The notes under the pieces were generated by a model. That model was given only the letters and a program-made list of their open reading frames with translations. It did no database searches and was not told the DNA's origin. The translations under genes and the position numbers were made by a program. A DNA stretch of 64,000 nt, taken from positions 21,750-85,749 of the forward strand of contig NZ_JAIQDE010000035.1 of the NCBI RefSeq assembly GCF_020037015.1, read 5' to 3'. This stretch comes from Corallococcus sp. AS-1-6 (GTDB lineage Bacteria; Myxococcota; Myxococcia; Myxococcales; Myxococcaceae). Shown in pieces: positions 43,647-52,077 of this stretch; the first letter of the stretch is position 1; each line of letters begins with the position of its first letter.

Positions 43647-44881
43647 GGCGCGCGGCCTGGCTCTGCGCGCTGGCGCTGGCCGCGTGCACGGAGGCCGGAC
43701 CGCCGGAGCCGGGCCCGGGCGTGCCCGCGCTGACGTACGCGGATCCCTCCCCGTGGACGCGGGGAGGAACGACGGTGCCTCCCCCGGGGCCGTCCGGGCG
43801 GCTGCTGGTGACCAACAGCCTGGATGACTCCGTGAGCCTGCTGGACCTGGACGGGCTGGGGACGCCGGGCTGGGGCGAGCGGGCGCGCGTGCCGGTGGGG
43901 CTCCACCCGGTGGAGCTGGAGGGGCCGCACCACACGGCGGTGTCGCCCTCGGGCGACTTCTACTACGTGGGCATCTCCAACTACGTGCCCGGAGGCGGCT
44001 CGGGTCCGCATGGCGCGCACGGCACGGGGACGGCGGACGGCTACTGCCTGAAGCTGAGCGCGAAGGACCACCGGCTCGTGGCCTCCGCGCGCGTGGACCC
44101 CAACCCCGGGGACGTCATCGTCAGCGCGGACGGGCGCACGCTGTACCAGACGCACTTCGACCTGCTGCGCATCGCGGACGTGGCGCGCAAGGGCGGGCCG
44201 GAGGAGGCCATGGTCGCGCGCATGGCCATCATCGACGCGGAGACGATGACGGTGAAGGAGCGGGTGAAGGTGTGCCCCGCGCCGCACGCGGTGCGCCTGT
44301 CCGCGGACGAGCGCACCGCGTACGTGGCGTGCTGGTCGGACGAGGTCGCGGTGGTGGACCTGGCGGCGGCGGGCATGCCGGTGACGCGCGTGAAGGTGGC
44401 GGCGGGCGCGGGCACGGCGGTGAGCCCGCGCCACCAGCCGTACGCGCTGACGGTGTCGCCCACGACGGGGGACGTGTGGGTCAGCTCGCTCGCGAGCAGG
44501 CAGGTGCAGGTGCTGGAGCCCGGGACGCGCGCGATGAACCCGGAGCGCACGGTGTACCTGCGCGGCGCGCCCATGTTCGGCGCGTTCACCCGGGACGGGC
44601 GCACGCTGTACCTGCCCTATCGGCAGGAGGACGCGGTGGCGGTCATCGACGCGGCGACGTCCACGGTGTCGCGCACGGTGCAACTGTCGCAGGCGGGCTG
44701 CCTCAACGTGCACCAGTTCATGCTGACGCCGGACGAGCGCCACGGCCTGGCGGTCTGCGAAGGGGACCACATCGGCCCGGGCACGTTGCACGTCGTGGAC
44801 CTGGCGGAGGGCACCGTGGTGTCCACGGTGGAGCTGGGCCGCTTCCCGGACTCGGTGAGCCTGCTGCGGGGGCAGCCATGA
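43643..44881 (+). CDS. YncE-like beta-propeller lipoprotein
   Basis: This 412-aa lipoprotein starts at GTG 43643, overlapping the previous stop (GTGA). Cys15 (ALAAC) is the lipidation site. The mature part is a YVTN/YncE-type seven-bladed propeller: LVTNSLDDSVSLLDLDG, TAVSPSGDFYYVGIS, DVIVSADGRTLYQTHFD, VRLSADERTAYVACWSDEVAVVDL, LTVSPTTGDVWVSSL and GAFTRDGRTLYLPYRQEDAVAVIDA. Such propellers pair with c-type cytochromes or act as surface scaffolds. The next gene, in an ATGA overlap, is a di-haem cytochrome, which supports an electron-transfer or metal-oxidation complex on the outer face. Confidence 0.82.
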   Translation: MRRAAWLCALALAACTEAGPPEPGPGVPALTYADPSPWTRGGTTVPPPGPSGRLLVTNSLDDSVSLLDLDGLGTPGWGERARVPVGLHPVELEGPHHTAVSPSGDFYYVGISNYVPGGGSGPHGAHGTGTADGYCLKLSAKDHRLVASARVDPNPGDVIVSADGRTLYQTHFDLLRIADVARKGGPEEAMVARMAIIDAETMTVKERVKVCPAPHAVRLSADERTAYVACWSDEVAVVDLAAAGMPVTRVKVAAGAGTAVSPRHQPYALTVSPTTGDVWVSSLASRQVQVLEPGTRAMNPERTVYLRGAPMFGAFTRDGRTLYLPYRQEDAVAVIDAATSTVSRTVQLSQAGCLNVHQFMLTPDERHGLAVCEGDHIGPGTLHVVDLAEGTVVSTVELGRFPDSVSLLRGQP

Positions 44882-45597
44882 GGGGCCTGTGCGCGGGCGT
44901 GGCGGCGCTGCTCGTGGGCGTGCTGGCCGGGTGCGGCGGCGGGGACGAGCCCCGGGCCGCGGCGGACTACGGGGAGGCGCTGTTCCAGGACGCGCGGCTG
45001 TCGCCGAGCGAGTACAACCCGTTCTCGTGCGCGACGTGCCACGTGACGACGCCGGCGGCGCCGGCCGGGCGCATCGACTCAGGGCACACGCTGTACAACG
45101 TGGCGGCGCGGCCGAGCTGGTGGGGCGGCAACGAGACGCGGCTGCTGGACGCGGTGAACTTCTGCTACGTGAACTTCATGCGCGGGGTGACGAAGCTGGA
45201 GGCGGACGAGCCGCGCTCCCGCGCGCTGTATGAGTACCTGTCGCGCATCAGCCCGGACGCGCAGGCGCCCGCGCTGCCGTTCACGGTGGTGAAGGACATC
45301 CAGGACGTGCCCCGGGGCGACGCCACGCGAGGCGAGGCGGTGTACCGGGCGGCCTGCCAGGGCTGCCACGGCGCGACGCACACGGGCGAGGGCCGGCTGA
45401 CGAACCAGGCGTCGGTGCTGCCGGAGGTGACGCGCGACTACGACGAGGCCTTCCCGGGCATCCCGCACGCGCAGGTGGTCATCGAGAAGGTGCGGCACGG
45501 GCCGTTCTTCGGCGTGGGGGGCAACATGCCGCTCTACGGCACGGAGGCCCTGTCCGACGCGGACCTGGGCGCGCTGCTCACGTACCTGGGGCTGTAG
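44878..45597 (+). CDS. Lipoprotein di-haem c-type cytochrome
   Basis: This 239-aa protein is a lipoprotein (LAGC, Cys19) with two haem c motifs: CATCH (51-55) in an N-terminal domain and CQGCH (160-164) in a C-terminal cytochrome c domain. GGNMPLYGTEALSDADLGALLTYLGL supplies the usual axial Met and the closing helix. The N-terminal domain contains NVAARPSWWGGNETRLLDAVNFC, reminiscent of di-haem cytochrome c peroxidase-type proteins, but the whole is shorter than those. It is the last gene of the four-gene operon (ATGA overlap with the propeller gene). Its partner and electron donor are unknown. Confidence 0.87.
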   Translation: MRGLCAGVAALLVGVLAGCGGGDEPRAAADYGEALFQDARLSPSEYNPFSCATCHVTTPAAPAGRIDSGHTLYNVAARPSWWGGNETRLLDAVNFCYVNFMRGVTKLEADEPRSRALYEYLSRISPDAQAPALPFTVVKDIQDVPRGDATRGEAVYRAACQGCHGATHTGEGRLTNQASVLPEVTRDYDEAFPGIPHAQVVIEKVRHGPFFGVGGNMPLYGTEALSDADLGALLTYLGL

Positions 45598-45686
45598 CCG
45601 TCCGGCCGGTGCACGGGCGAGGAGGGGGACGCAGGGCATCCCGCCCCTGCCCATGCGAGCCCGGCCGCCGCACCTCAAGGGCGTTC

Positions 45687-48152
45687 ATGTCCTCGTCGGG
45701 TTCACAGGAGCAGGGCCCTTCCCCGGAAGGGCCAGTGCCCACGCGGGGCCGTTCCCCCGCGTCCCTGGCCGAGCTGCTGGACACCGACCGCGAGGCGCTC
45801 CTGGAGGACTGGTGCGCGCGGGCGTCGCCCCTCTTCGTCTCCCTGCGCCTGACACACGAGCAGCTCGTCGACGCACTGCCCGCCCTGCTCGATGAGCTCC
45901 ACGCCGCGCTCGTGGACGCGAAGGAGGGCGCGGATGGCCTCGCTCCGCTCCAGCACAGCGAGGCCGCCGGAGCCCACGGCCGGCAGCGCCTGCGCCTGGG
46001 CGCCGACGTGGCCCTGCTCACGCGCGAATACGGCCTCCTGCGCGACTGCATCCTGGCCCGGGCCGAGCGCGCCGGCGTGGACGTGCCGCTGCCGCGGCTG
46101 CGCGTGCTCGACGCCTGCATCGACAACGCGCTCGCCCAGGCCGTCATCCCGTTCGCGTCCGGCAGCGCCGAGCGCCGCCACGCCGAGGCCGAGGACCGCG
46201 AGCGCTTCTTCCAACTGTCCCCGGACATGTTCTGCGTCGCGGGCCTGGACGGGTACTTCAAGCGCGTGAACACGCACTTCGTCAACGTGCTCGGGTGGAG
46301 CGAGGAGGAGCTCTACCAGCGCCCCTTCATGGACCTGGTCCACCCGGACGACCAGGCGTCCACCCGCGAGGAGATGCACAAGCTGTCCCACGGCATCCCC
46401 ACCCTGCGCTTCCAGAACCGCTTCCGCACCCGGGACGGTAGCTACCGGTGGCTCGCGTGGGCCTCGCGCCCCGTGCTCGAGCTGGGCCTCCTCTACTCCG
46501 CCGCGCGCGACATCACCGAGCAGAAGACCGTGGCCTGGGAGCGCGAGCAGTTGCTGGAGGCCGTGCGCGACAGCGAGGCGCGCTTCCGCAACATGGCGGA
46601 CCACGCGCCCGTGATGCTCTGGGTGACGGACGTGCAGGGCTCCACGACGTACCTGAACCGGGGCTGGTACGCGCTCACCGGCCAGACGGAGGCCACGGGC
46701 CTGGGCTTCGGCTGGCTCGACGCCATCCACCCCGACGACCTGGAGCGCACCCAGCGGACCTTCACGGAGTCCAACGCCGCCCGCCGGCCCTTCCGCCTGG
46801 ACTACCGGCTGCGCGGCGCGGATGGAGCGTACCGGTGGGCCGTGGACACCGGCTCGCCCCGCTACGACGCGGAGGGGCACTTCCTGGGCTACATCGGCAG
46901 CGTCATCGACATCTCCGACCGCAAGCAGGCGGAGGTGGAGCGCGAGGCCCTGCTCGCGCGGGAGAGCGCCGCGCGCCAAGAGGCCGAGGAGGCCAACCAG
47001 CTCAAGGACGAGTTCCTCGCCACCATCAGCCACGAGCTGCGCACGCCCCTCACGGCCATCCTCGGGTGGGTGCAGTTGCTGCGCACCGGCACCCTGCCCG
47101 CGCCCCGGCGGGAGCGCGCGCTGGAGACCATCGAGCGCAACGCGCGCTCGCAGGGGCAGCTCATCGAGGACCTGCTCGACGTCAGCCGCATCGTGTCCGG
47201 CAAGCTCAAGCTGGACGTGGCGCCCGTGGACCTGTCCGCGGTGGTGCAGCAGGCGCTCGAGTCCGTGCGGCCCGCGGCGGACGCGCGCCACATCGGGGTG
47301 CGGGCCACGGTGGACACCTCCAGCAGCGTGATGGGCGACTCGCACCGGCTCCAGCAGGTGGTGTGGAACCTGCTGTCCAACGCGGTGAAGTTCACGCCCA
47401 GGGGCGGCTACGTGCGGCTGGTGGTGTGCCGGCGGGACTCCCTCGTGGAGCTCACCGTGGAGGACACCGGCCAGGGCATCTCCGAGGCCTTCCTCCCCCA
47501 CGTCTTCGAGCGCTTCCGCCAGGCCGACAGCGGCAGCACGCGCAAGACGGGCGGGCTGGGGCTGGGGCTGTCCATCGTGCGGCACATCGTGGAGATGCAC
47601 GGCGGCACCGTCACCGCCGCCAGCGAGGGCGAGGGCCGGGGCGCCACGTTCACCGTGCGGCTGCCCCTGTCCGTCACGCAGCGGCGAGACCCCGCCATGC
47701 CGCCGTCGCCGAAGCCTCCCGTGGCGGAGCGCGGCCCCTCGCCCCCGCCGGAGCTGGGCGGCGTGCGCGTGCTCGTGGTGGATGACGAGGAGGACGCGAG
47801 GGAGCTGTTACGCACGCTCCTGGAGGACAACGGCGCCCACGTGGTGACCGCGGGCTCCGCGATGGAGGGGCTCCAGGTGCTCCAGGCGGAGCAGCCGGAC
47901 GTGCTCGTCTCCGACATCGGCATGCCGGGCACGGACGGCTACGGCTTCATCGAGCGCGTGCGCGCGCTGCCCGCGGAGGAGGGAGGCCACACCCCGGCGG
48001 TGGCCATCACGGCCTACGCCCGCTCGGAGGACCGCACCCGCGTGCTGCGCGCCGGTTTCCAGAGCCACGTGCCCAAGCCGGTGGAGCCCGGGGAGCTGCT
48101 CGCCGTCATCGCCTCGCTCGCGAAGCGGTACCCCGCGCCTCCGACGGCCTGA
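45687..48152 (+). CDS. Hybrid sensor histidine kinase with RsbRD-like N-terminus
   Basis: This 821-aa soluble hybrid kinase has an N-terminal RsbRD-like helical domain (about 15-160: LLDTDREALLEDWCARA...LREYGLLRDCIL-type pattern). Two PAS domains follow (about 175-300 and 310-430), then a coiled linker, HisKA with FLATISHELRTPL (His449), HATPase (NLLSNAVKFTP, DTGQGIS, GLGLGLSIVRHIVEMHGG) and a C-terminal receiver with VVDDEEDAREL, D743 and KPVEP. All catalytic residues are present. Its N-terminal domain is shared with the kinase at 57643-59697, so the two probably see related inputs. ATG 45687 follows AAGGGCG. Confidence 0.9.
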   Translation: MSSSGSQEQGPSPEGPVPTRGRSPASLAELLDTDREALLEDWCARASPLFVSLRLTHEQLVDALPALLDELHAALVDAKEGADGLAPLQHSEAAGAHGRQRLRLGADVALLTREYGLLRDCILARAERAGVDVPLPRLRVLDACIDNALAQAVIPFASGSAERRHAEAEDRERFFQLSPDMFCVAGLDGYFKRVNTHFVNVLGWSEEELYQRPFMDLVHPDDQASTREEMHKLSHGIPTLRFQNRFRTRDGSYRWLAWASRPVLELGLLYSAARDITEQKTVAWEREQLLEAVRDSEARFRNMADHAPVMLWVTDVQGSTTYLNRGWYALTGQTEATGLGFGWLDAIHPDDLERTQRTFTESNAARRPFRLDYRLRGADGAYRWAVDTGSPRYDAEGHFLGYIGSVIDISDRKQAEVEREALLARESAARQEAEEANQLKDEFLATISHELRTPLTAILGWVQLLRTGTLPAPRRERALETIERNARSQGQLIEDLLDVSRIVSGKLKLDVAPVDLSAVVQQALESVRPAADARHIGVRATVDTSSSVMGDSHRLQQVVWNLLSNAVKFTPRGGYVRLVVCRRDSLVELTVEDTGQGISEAFLPHVFERFRQADSGSTRKTGGLGLGLSIVRHIVEMHGGTVTAASEGEGRGATFTVRLPLSVTQRRDPAMPPSPKPPVAERGPSPPPELGGVRVLVVDDEEDARELLRTLLEDNGAHVVTAGSAMEGLQVLQAEQPDVLVSDIGMPGTDGYGFIERVRALPAEEGGHTPAVAITAYARSEDRTRVLRAGFQSHVPKPVEPGELLAVIASLAKRYPAPPTA

Positions 48153-48230
48153 CGGCCCGCGTAGGGCGCCGGACACGGGGCCCCGCATCCTCCTGGCCAG
48201 CGGGCGGGGGCAGGGCTTACCTTTGCCTCG

Positions 48231-49016
48231 ATGCGTCCGCCGCCCGGACAAATGGCGATGTTCGACGCCCCGGAGCCCGGGCGTGAGCCGGCGCGCGCGC
48301 GGCTGCCGTCCCGCGAGGACGCGCTGGTCCGGGCCGCGGACCTGGCCCGGCGCGTGTCCGCCCTGCTGGGCCGGCCCGTGCACCTGCGCCTGACGGACAA
48401 CCGCGCCACCCTGGTGAGCTACCGCCGCCTCCCCGAAGGCGTGCGCCTGCGCCTGCACCACCTCTTCCTGGACGCGCCCGACACCGTGGTGCGCGCCCTG
48501 GCCCTCTACGTGTCCGGCGACACCGCCGCCCGCGAGGTGCTGGAGGCCTTCAGCCACGCCCACCACGGCCAGGTGCGCCGCGAGCGCAGGCCCGGCGCCC
48601 CGCTGCGCACGCGCGGCCGCTGCTTCGACCTCAAGGCCGTCCACGCCCGGCTGGACGCCGCGTACTTCGACGGGCGCGTGCACGCCGTGGAGGTCGGCTG
48701 GGCCCGCCGCCCCGCGCGCCGCACCCGCCGCACCATCCACCTGGGCGGCTACGACGCGCGCCTGCGCGAGGTGCGCGTCCACCCCGCGCTGGACCGCCCC
48801 ACCGTGCCCGCCTTCGTCGTGGACTTCATCGTCTTCCACGCCCTGCTGCACGCGGACCTCGCCGCCACCGACGCCGGCCCCGACGCCCACGACGCCGCCG
48901 GCCGCTGCGCCGCGGAACACACCCCCGCCTTCGTGGAACGCGAGGCCGCCTTCCCCCTGCGCGAGGCCGCCTGGCGCTGGCTCCTGGAAAACCTGTCATC
49001 GCTGCGGCGCGGGTGA
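48231..49016 (+). CDS. SprT-like protein with degenerate metalloprotease motif
   Basis: This 261-aa protein resembles the SprT-like zinc-metalloprotease family over its second half: FDLKAVHARLDAAYFDGRVHAVEVGWAR, an IHLGGYDARLREVRVHPALDRPTVPAFVVDFIVFH block, and a later H230 in EHTPAFVEREAAFP as third ligand. The active-site motif HExxH is here HALLH (203-207), so both metal-ligand histidines are kept but the catalytic Glu is Ala. Zinc binding without proteolysis is therefore likely. The N-terminal half is Arg-rich and may bind nucleic acid. A later ATG at 48252 is an alternative start. The protein is not secreted. Confidence 0.75.
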   Translation: MRPPPGQMAMFDAPEPGREPARARLPSREDALVRAADLARRVSALLGRPVHLRLTDNRATLVSYRRLPEGVRLRLHHLFLDAPDTVVRALALYVSGDTAAREVLEAFSHAHHGQVRRERRPGAPLRTRGRCFDLKAVHARLDAAYFDGRVHAVEVGWARRPARRTRRTIHLGGYDARLREVRVHPALDRPTVPAFVVDFIVFHALLHADLAATDAGPDAHDAAGRCAAEHTPAFVEREAAFPLREAAWRWLLENLSSLRRG

Positions 49017-49032
49017 CCGCCCGTCCCATCCG

Positions 49033-49053
49033 TTGACATGTTCCGGACATGTC
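49033..49053. promoter_or_regulatory. Inverted repeat upstream of the DUF2203 gene
   Basis: GACATGT (49035-49041) and ACATGTC (49047-49053) form a perfect 7-bp inverted repeat with a 5-base spacer. A TTGACA (49033-49038) overlaps its left arm and could be a -35 box. The start codon is 82 bp downstream. It is an operator candidate for a dimeric regulator. Confidence 0.4.
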
Positions 49054-49134
49054 ACGGCCGCCGTGCCCCGCCCCTCCACCCCCACCCTGAAGGGAGTGGC
49101 CTGCGGAGGGCACACACTGCATGCTGTCCCTCCG

Positions 49135-49539
49135 ATGCGCTTTTTCAGCGTGGAAGAGGCCAGCCGGCTGGTGCCGTTGCTGACGAAGACCTTCGGGCGC
49201 GTGCGCCCCTGGGTGGAGCGCGTGCAGAAGCTGGCGGAGGTGCTGGACGGTCCGGAGGCCCCGCCCGACACCCCCGAGGTGCGCTCCTTCCGCGAGGAGC
49301 GCGACGAGCTGCTGGAGCGGATCCGCGGCGAGCTGGGCCCGCTCCAGGAGATGGGCCTGGAGATAAAAGGCGCGGACGGCCTGGTGGACTTCCACGCGCG
49401 GCGCGGCGAGGAGCCCGTGTACCTCTGCTGGCGCTTCGGCGAGAACACCGTGGCGCACTGGCACGACCTGAAGGCCGGCTTCTCCGGGCGCCGCCCCATC
49501 GACAGCCCGGACGACTTCGAGCCCACCTACCTGAGCTGA
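49135..49539 (+). CDS. DUF2203 family protein
   Basis: This 134-aa cytoplasmic protein shows the DUF2203 pattern throughout: MRFFSVEEASRLVPLLTKTFGRVRPWVERV at the start, a central helix, then LGPLQEMGLEIKGADGLVDFHARRGEEPVYLCWRFGENTVAHWHDLKAGFSGRRPID. The family is widespread and of unknown function. It is normally found as here, as a single small gene. The ATG at 49135 aligns with the family N-terminus, although the Shine-Dalgarno is weak. An upstream in-frame ATG at 49033 falls inside the candidate operator and is unlikely to be used. Confidence 0.85.
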   Translation: MRFFSVEEASRLVPLLTKTFGRVRPWVERVQKLAEVLDGPEAPPDTPEVRSFREERDELLERIRGELGPLQEMGLEIKGADGLVDFHARRGEEPVYLCWRFGENTVAHWHDLKAGFSGRRPIDSPDDFEPTYLS

Positions 49540-49549
49540 GCGCGCCCCG

Positions 49550-50155
49550 TCACTTCGATACACCCTGGTGCAGCAGGGCCAGCTTGTTGCGCGCGGAGAG
49601 CAACTGCTGGCGCAGCGACTCCGCCTGCCGGCCGATGTCGGTGAACTTCGCCTCCTCCGCCGCGCGCGTCAGCGTGGCCGCCTCGTCCGCCACCTCCGCC
49701 ATGCGCGCCTGGAGCGAGGTGAAGACCTCCGTCAGCCGCGCGTCCTCCTCCGCCGTGCGCGTGGCCTGCTGGCGCAGCGCCGCGAACTCCTGCATGCGCC
49801 CGTTGAGGTCCGCCGCGCTCTGCCCCAACGCCCCGTAGCGCGTGAGCAGGTCCTTGAACACCTCCGTGCGCTGCTGCAGCTCCTGCGCGCACACGTTGAC
49901 CGCGTCCGCCTGCGCCTGCTGCCGGTTGCGCACCCCGGTGATGGCCTGCACCAGCGCGCCCACGCGAAGGCGGAGCGCGTCGTCCAGGTCCGCCAGGTCC
50001 TTGAGCGTCTTCGACGCGCGCTCCAAGTGCTTCTCCGACGTCAGGGGCGACTCCTTCAACTGCTCCGCCAGCGCCTCGAAGCGCAGCAGCTCTGCGTCGA
50101 GCGCCTGGGCGGCGGAGACCAGCTCGGAGGACGGGGGCGTGTCACGCTTGCTCAT
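49550..50155 (-). CDS. Coiled-coil protein
   Basis: This 201-aa protein is almost entirely predicted helix with heptad-like hydrophobic spacing (LVSAAQALDAELLRFEALAEQL, LKDLADLDDALRLRVGALVQAITGVRNRQQAQADAV, LQARMAEVADEAATLTRAAEEAKFTDIGRQAESLRQQLLSARNKL). It has no signal peptide, membrane segment or known domain, so it is probably a cytoplasmic dimeric scaffold. It converges with the DUF2203 gene (10 bp between stops) and is divergent from the NmrA-type gene. Codon use is like its neighbours. No function can be given. Confidence 0.7.
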   Translation of the reverse strand: MSKRDTPPSSELVSAAQALDAELLRFEALAEQLKESPLTSEKHLERASKTLKDLADLDDALRLRVGALVQAITGVRNRQQAQADAVNVCAQELQQRTEVFKDLLTRYGALGQSAADLNGRMQEFAALRQQATRTAEEDARLTEVFTSLQARMAEVADEAATLTRAAEEAKFTDIGRQAESLRQQLLSARNKLALLHQGVSK

Positions 50156-50314
50156 GGGGCCGGGAGGATGCCACGCCGCCTGCCCCTCCCCTCAGGTCGC
50201 CTGCCTGCCTCGGGAGCCTGTGCTCGGGGGAGGACACTGCGGCTTCCAGGCCTCGCCATTGGCAGGGGGCGTCTCCAGTTTTCCGTGACACGTCGCGTCC
50301 GGAGGTCTGAACCC

Positions 50315-51241
50315 ATGCCCGTGGATTTCTCCATCACCGTGCTCGTCACTGGCGCCACCGGCCAACAGGGCGGCGCCGTCCTCCGCAAGCTCGCCGACCG
50401 GGGTCACCACGTGGTGGCGCTGGTGCGGGACGCGGACGCCCCGGCCGCCCGCGCCCTGCGCAGGCCCGGCGTCACCCTGGCCCAGGGCGACTTCGACGAC
50501 CCCGTCTCCCTGGAGGGCGCCATGCGCGGCGTAGACGCCGTCTACGCCATGGCCACGCCCTTCGGCGCGGGCGGCGTGGACGCGGAGGTCCAGCACGGCA
50601 AGAACCTGGCGGACGCGGCGAAGCGCGCCAACGTCCGGCACTTCGTGTACTCGTCCGTGGCGGGCGCGTCGCAGCTCACCGGCATCCCGCACTTCGACAG
50701 CAAGCACGCCGTGGAGCTGTACCTGCGGCGGCGGGACATGCCCTTCACCATCCTGGGCCCCGCCTACTTCATGGAGAACCTCCTCCACCCGCCCACGCGC
50801 GACCTGCTGGCCCAGGGGCGGCTGGCCCTGGCGCTGCCCCCGACGCGCGGCCTGCAGATGGTGGCGGTGGAGGACCTGGCCGGCTTCGCGCTGCAGGTGC
50901 TGGGGGACCCGGAGCGCTTCATCGGCGAGCGCATCGAGGTCGCCTCCGACGAGGTGACGGGCCAGCAGGCCGCCGCGCTGCTCTCCATGGTGAGCGGCCA
51001 CCGCATCCACTACGAGCAGGTTCCCCTGGACCAGCTCCAGCGGCAGAGCGAGGACCTGGCGGCCATGTTCGAGTGGCTCGACCGCGTGGGCTACCACGCG
51101 GACATCCTCACCCTGCGCAACAGCCACCCGCGCGTGGGCTGGCAGACCTTCGAGACCTGGGCGCGCCATCAGGACTGGGACTTCGTCAACGCGCCCGCCT
51201 GGCCCGCCACCGCCGCCGAGCCGGTGACGCCCCAGCCCTGA
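50315..51241 (+). CDS. NmrA-family NAD(P)-binding protein
   Basis: This 308-aa cytoplasmic Rossmann-fold protein of the atypical SDR/NmrA group has the nucleotide-binding motif GATGQQG (13-19). VVALVRDADAPAARALRRPGV and LAQGDFDDPVSLEGAMRGVDAVYAM are typical NADP-handling segments. YSSVAGASQLTGIPHFDSKHAVELYLR replaces the classic YxxxK, so it may be a redox sensor or an isoflavone-reductase-like enzyme and not a standard dehydrogenase. GGAGG precedes ATG 50315. No substrate can be inferred, and the neighbouring genes are unrelated. Confidence 0.88.
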   Translation: MPVDFSITVLVTGATGQQGGAVLRKLADRGHHVVALVRDADAPAARALRRPGVTLAQGDFDDPVSLEGAMRGVDAVYAMATPFGAGGVDAEVQHGKNLADAAKRANVRHFVYSSVAGASQLTGIPHFDSKHAVELYLRRRDMPFTILGPAYFMENLLHPPTRDLLAQGRLALALPPTRGLQMVAVEDLAGFALQVLGDPERFIGERIEVASDEVTGQQAAALLSMVSGHRIHYEQVPLDQLQRQSEDLAAMFEWLDRVGYHADILTLRNSHPRVGWQTFETWARHQDWDFVNAPAWPATAAEPVTPQP

Positions 51242-51354
51242 AGGGGCGCGCGGTTGGAGGCCCTGACCCGCCCGCCCGCTGCCCGGGGTGGAGCACAGGG
51301 CATGTCATCCCCTGAACGCCGCACGCCCTACCTTGAAGGACGAGGAGGCATGCG

Positions 51355-52077
51355 ATGCGTGGAGCATTGGGAGTGGGGGCCCTGGGGCTGATGCTGATGG
51401 CGGGCTGCGCGGCGGAGACGAAGCTGCGGCCCGTGCCGGAAGCGGGAGTCCTCCAGGGCGGCAAGAGCAGCGCCATCACGGAGGCGGACGGCGTGCGGCT
51501 CACGGCGGACGGCTCGGCGTGGCAGGGCTCGCCGTCCGACCTGGAGCGCCGGGTCACCCCCGTCTACGTCCGGCTGGAGAACCAGGGGCAGCGCCCGCTC
51601 CGCCTCGAGTACAAGGACTTCGCGCTGGTGGGGCAGGAGTCCCGCTTCCGCTACAGCGCGCTGCCGCCCCTGTCGCTGCGGCGGGCCACGTCCTCGGAGG
51701 ACTCCCAGGCGCCCGCGCGCTACACCCCGGCGATGTACCCCCGAGGCAGGGTGTGGGTGGGCGGCGGCTACGGCTACGGGCCCTACCGCGGCTGGGGACC
51801 GGGCTGGTACGGCCCCTGGGGCTGGGGCAACTCCTTCTACGGGCCCTACTACGGCCCGCCGTACTACTACGAGCAGCCGCTGCCCACCGAGGACATGCTC
51901 AACAACGCGCTGCCAGAGGGCACGCTGGAGCCCGGCGGCACGCAGGAGGGCTTCCTCTACTTCCAGGGCGTGGCCCGCCGCGAGAACGCGGTGACGCTCC
52001 AGGTGAAGCTGGTGGACGCCCAGACGGACGAGCCGTTCGGTTCGCTCGCCATCCCCTTCCAGGTGAGCACGAAGTAG
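51355..52077 (+). CDS. Lipoprotein with Gly/Tyr/Trp/Pro-rich segment
   Basis: This 240-aa lipoprotein starts at ATG 51355 with AGGAGG upstream and is lipidated at Cys18 (LMAGC). Residues about 40-115 and 180-240 look like one beta-domain (VTPVYVRLENQGQRPLRLEYKDFALVG, EGFLYFQGVARRENAVTLQVKLVDAQ), as in periplasmic proteins of the bacterial-immunoglobulin-like type. They are interrupted by a 45-residue low-complexity insert of Gly, Tyr, Pro and Trp (about 133-175). The insert may be a disordered, sticky or phase-separating loop. No family name is recognised. Confidence 0.72.
   Translation: MRGALGVGALGLMLMAGCAAETKLRPVPEAGVLQGGKSSAITEADGVRLTADGSAWQGSPSDLERRVTPVYVRLENQGQRPLRLEYKDFALVGQESRFRYSALPPLSLRRATSSEDSQAPARYTPAMYPRGRVWVGGGYGYGPYRGWGPGWYGPWGWGNSFYGPYYGPPYYYEQPLPTEDMLNNALPEGTLEPGGTQEGFLYFQGVARRENAVTLQVKLVDAQTDEPFGSLAIPFQVSTK

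Noticed and set aside
42999..45597. Metallo-mystery pair (MbnP/MbnH-type) copper system
   Set aside because: The lipoprotein lacks the four-Cys pattern, and the cytochrome at 239 aa is much shorter than MbnH-type di-haem enzymes. Only the general theme of lipoprotein plus di-haem protein is shared.
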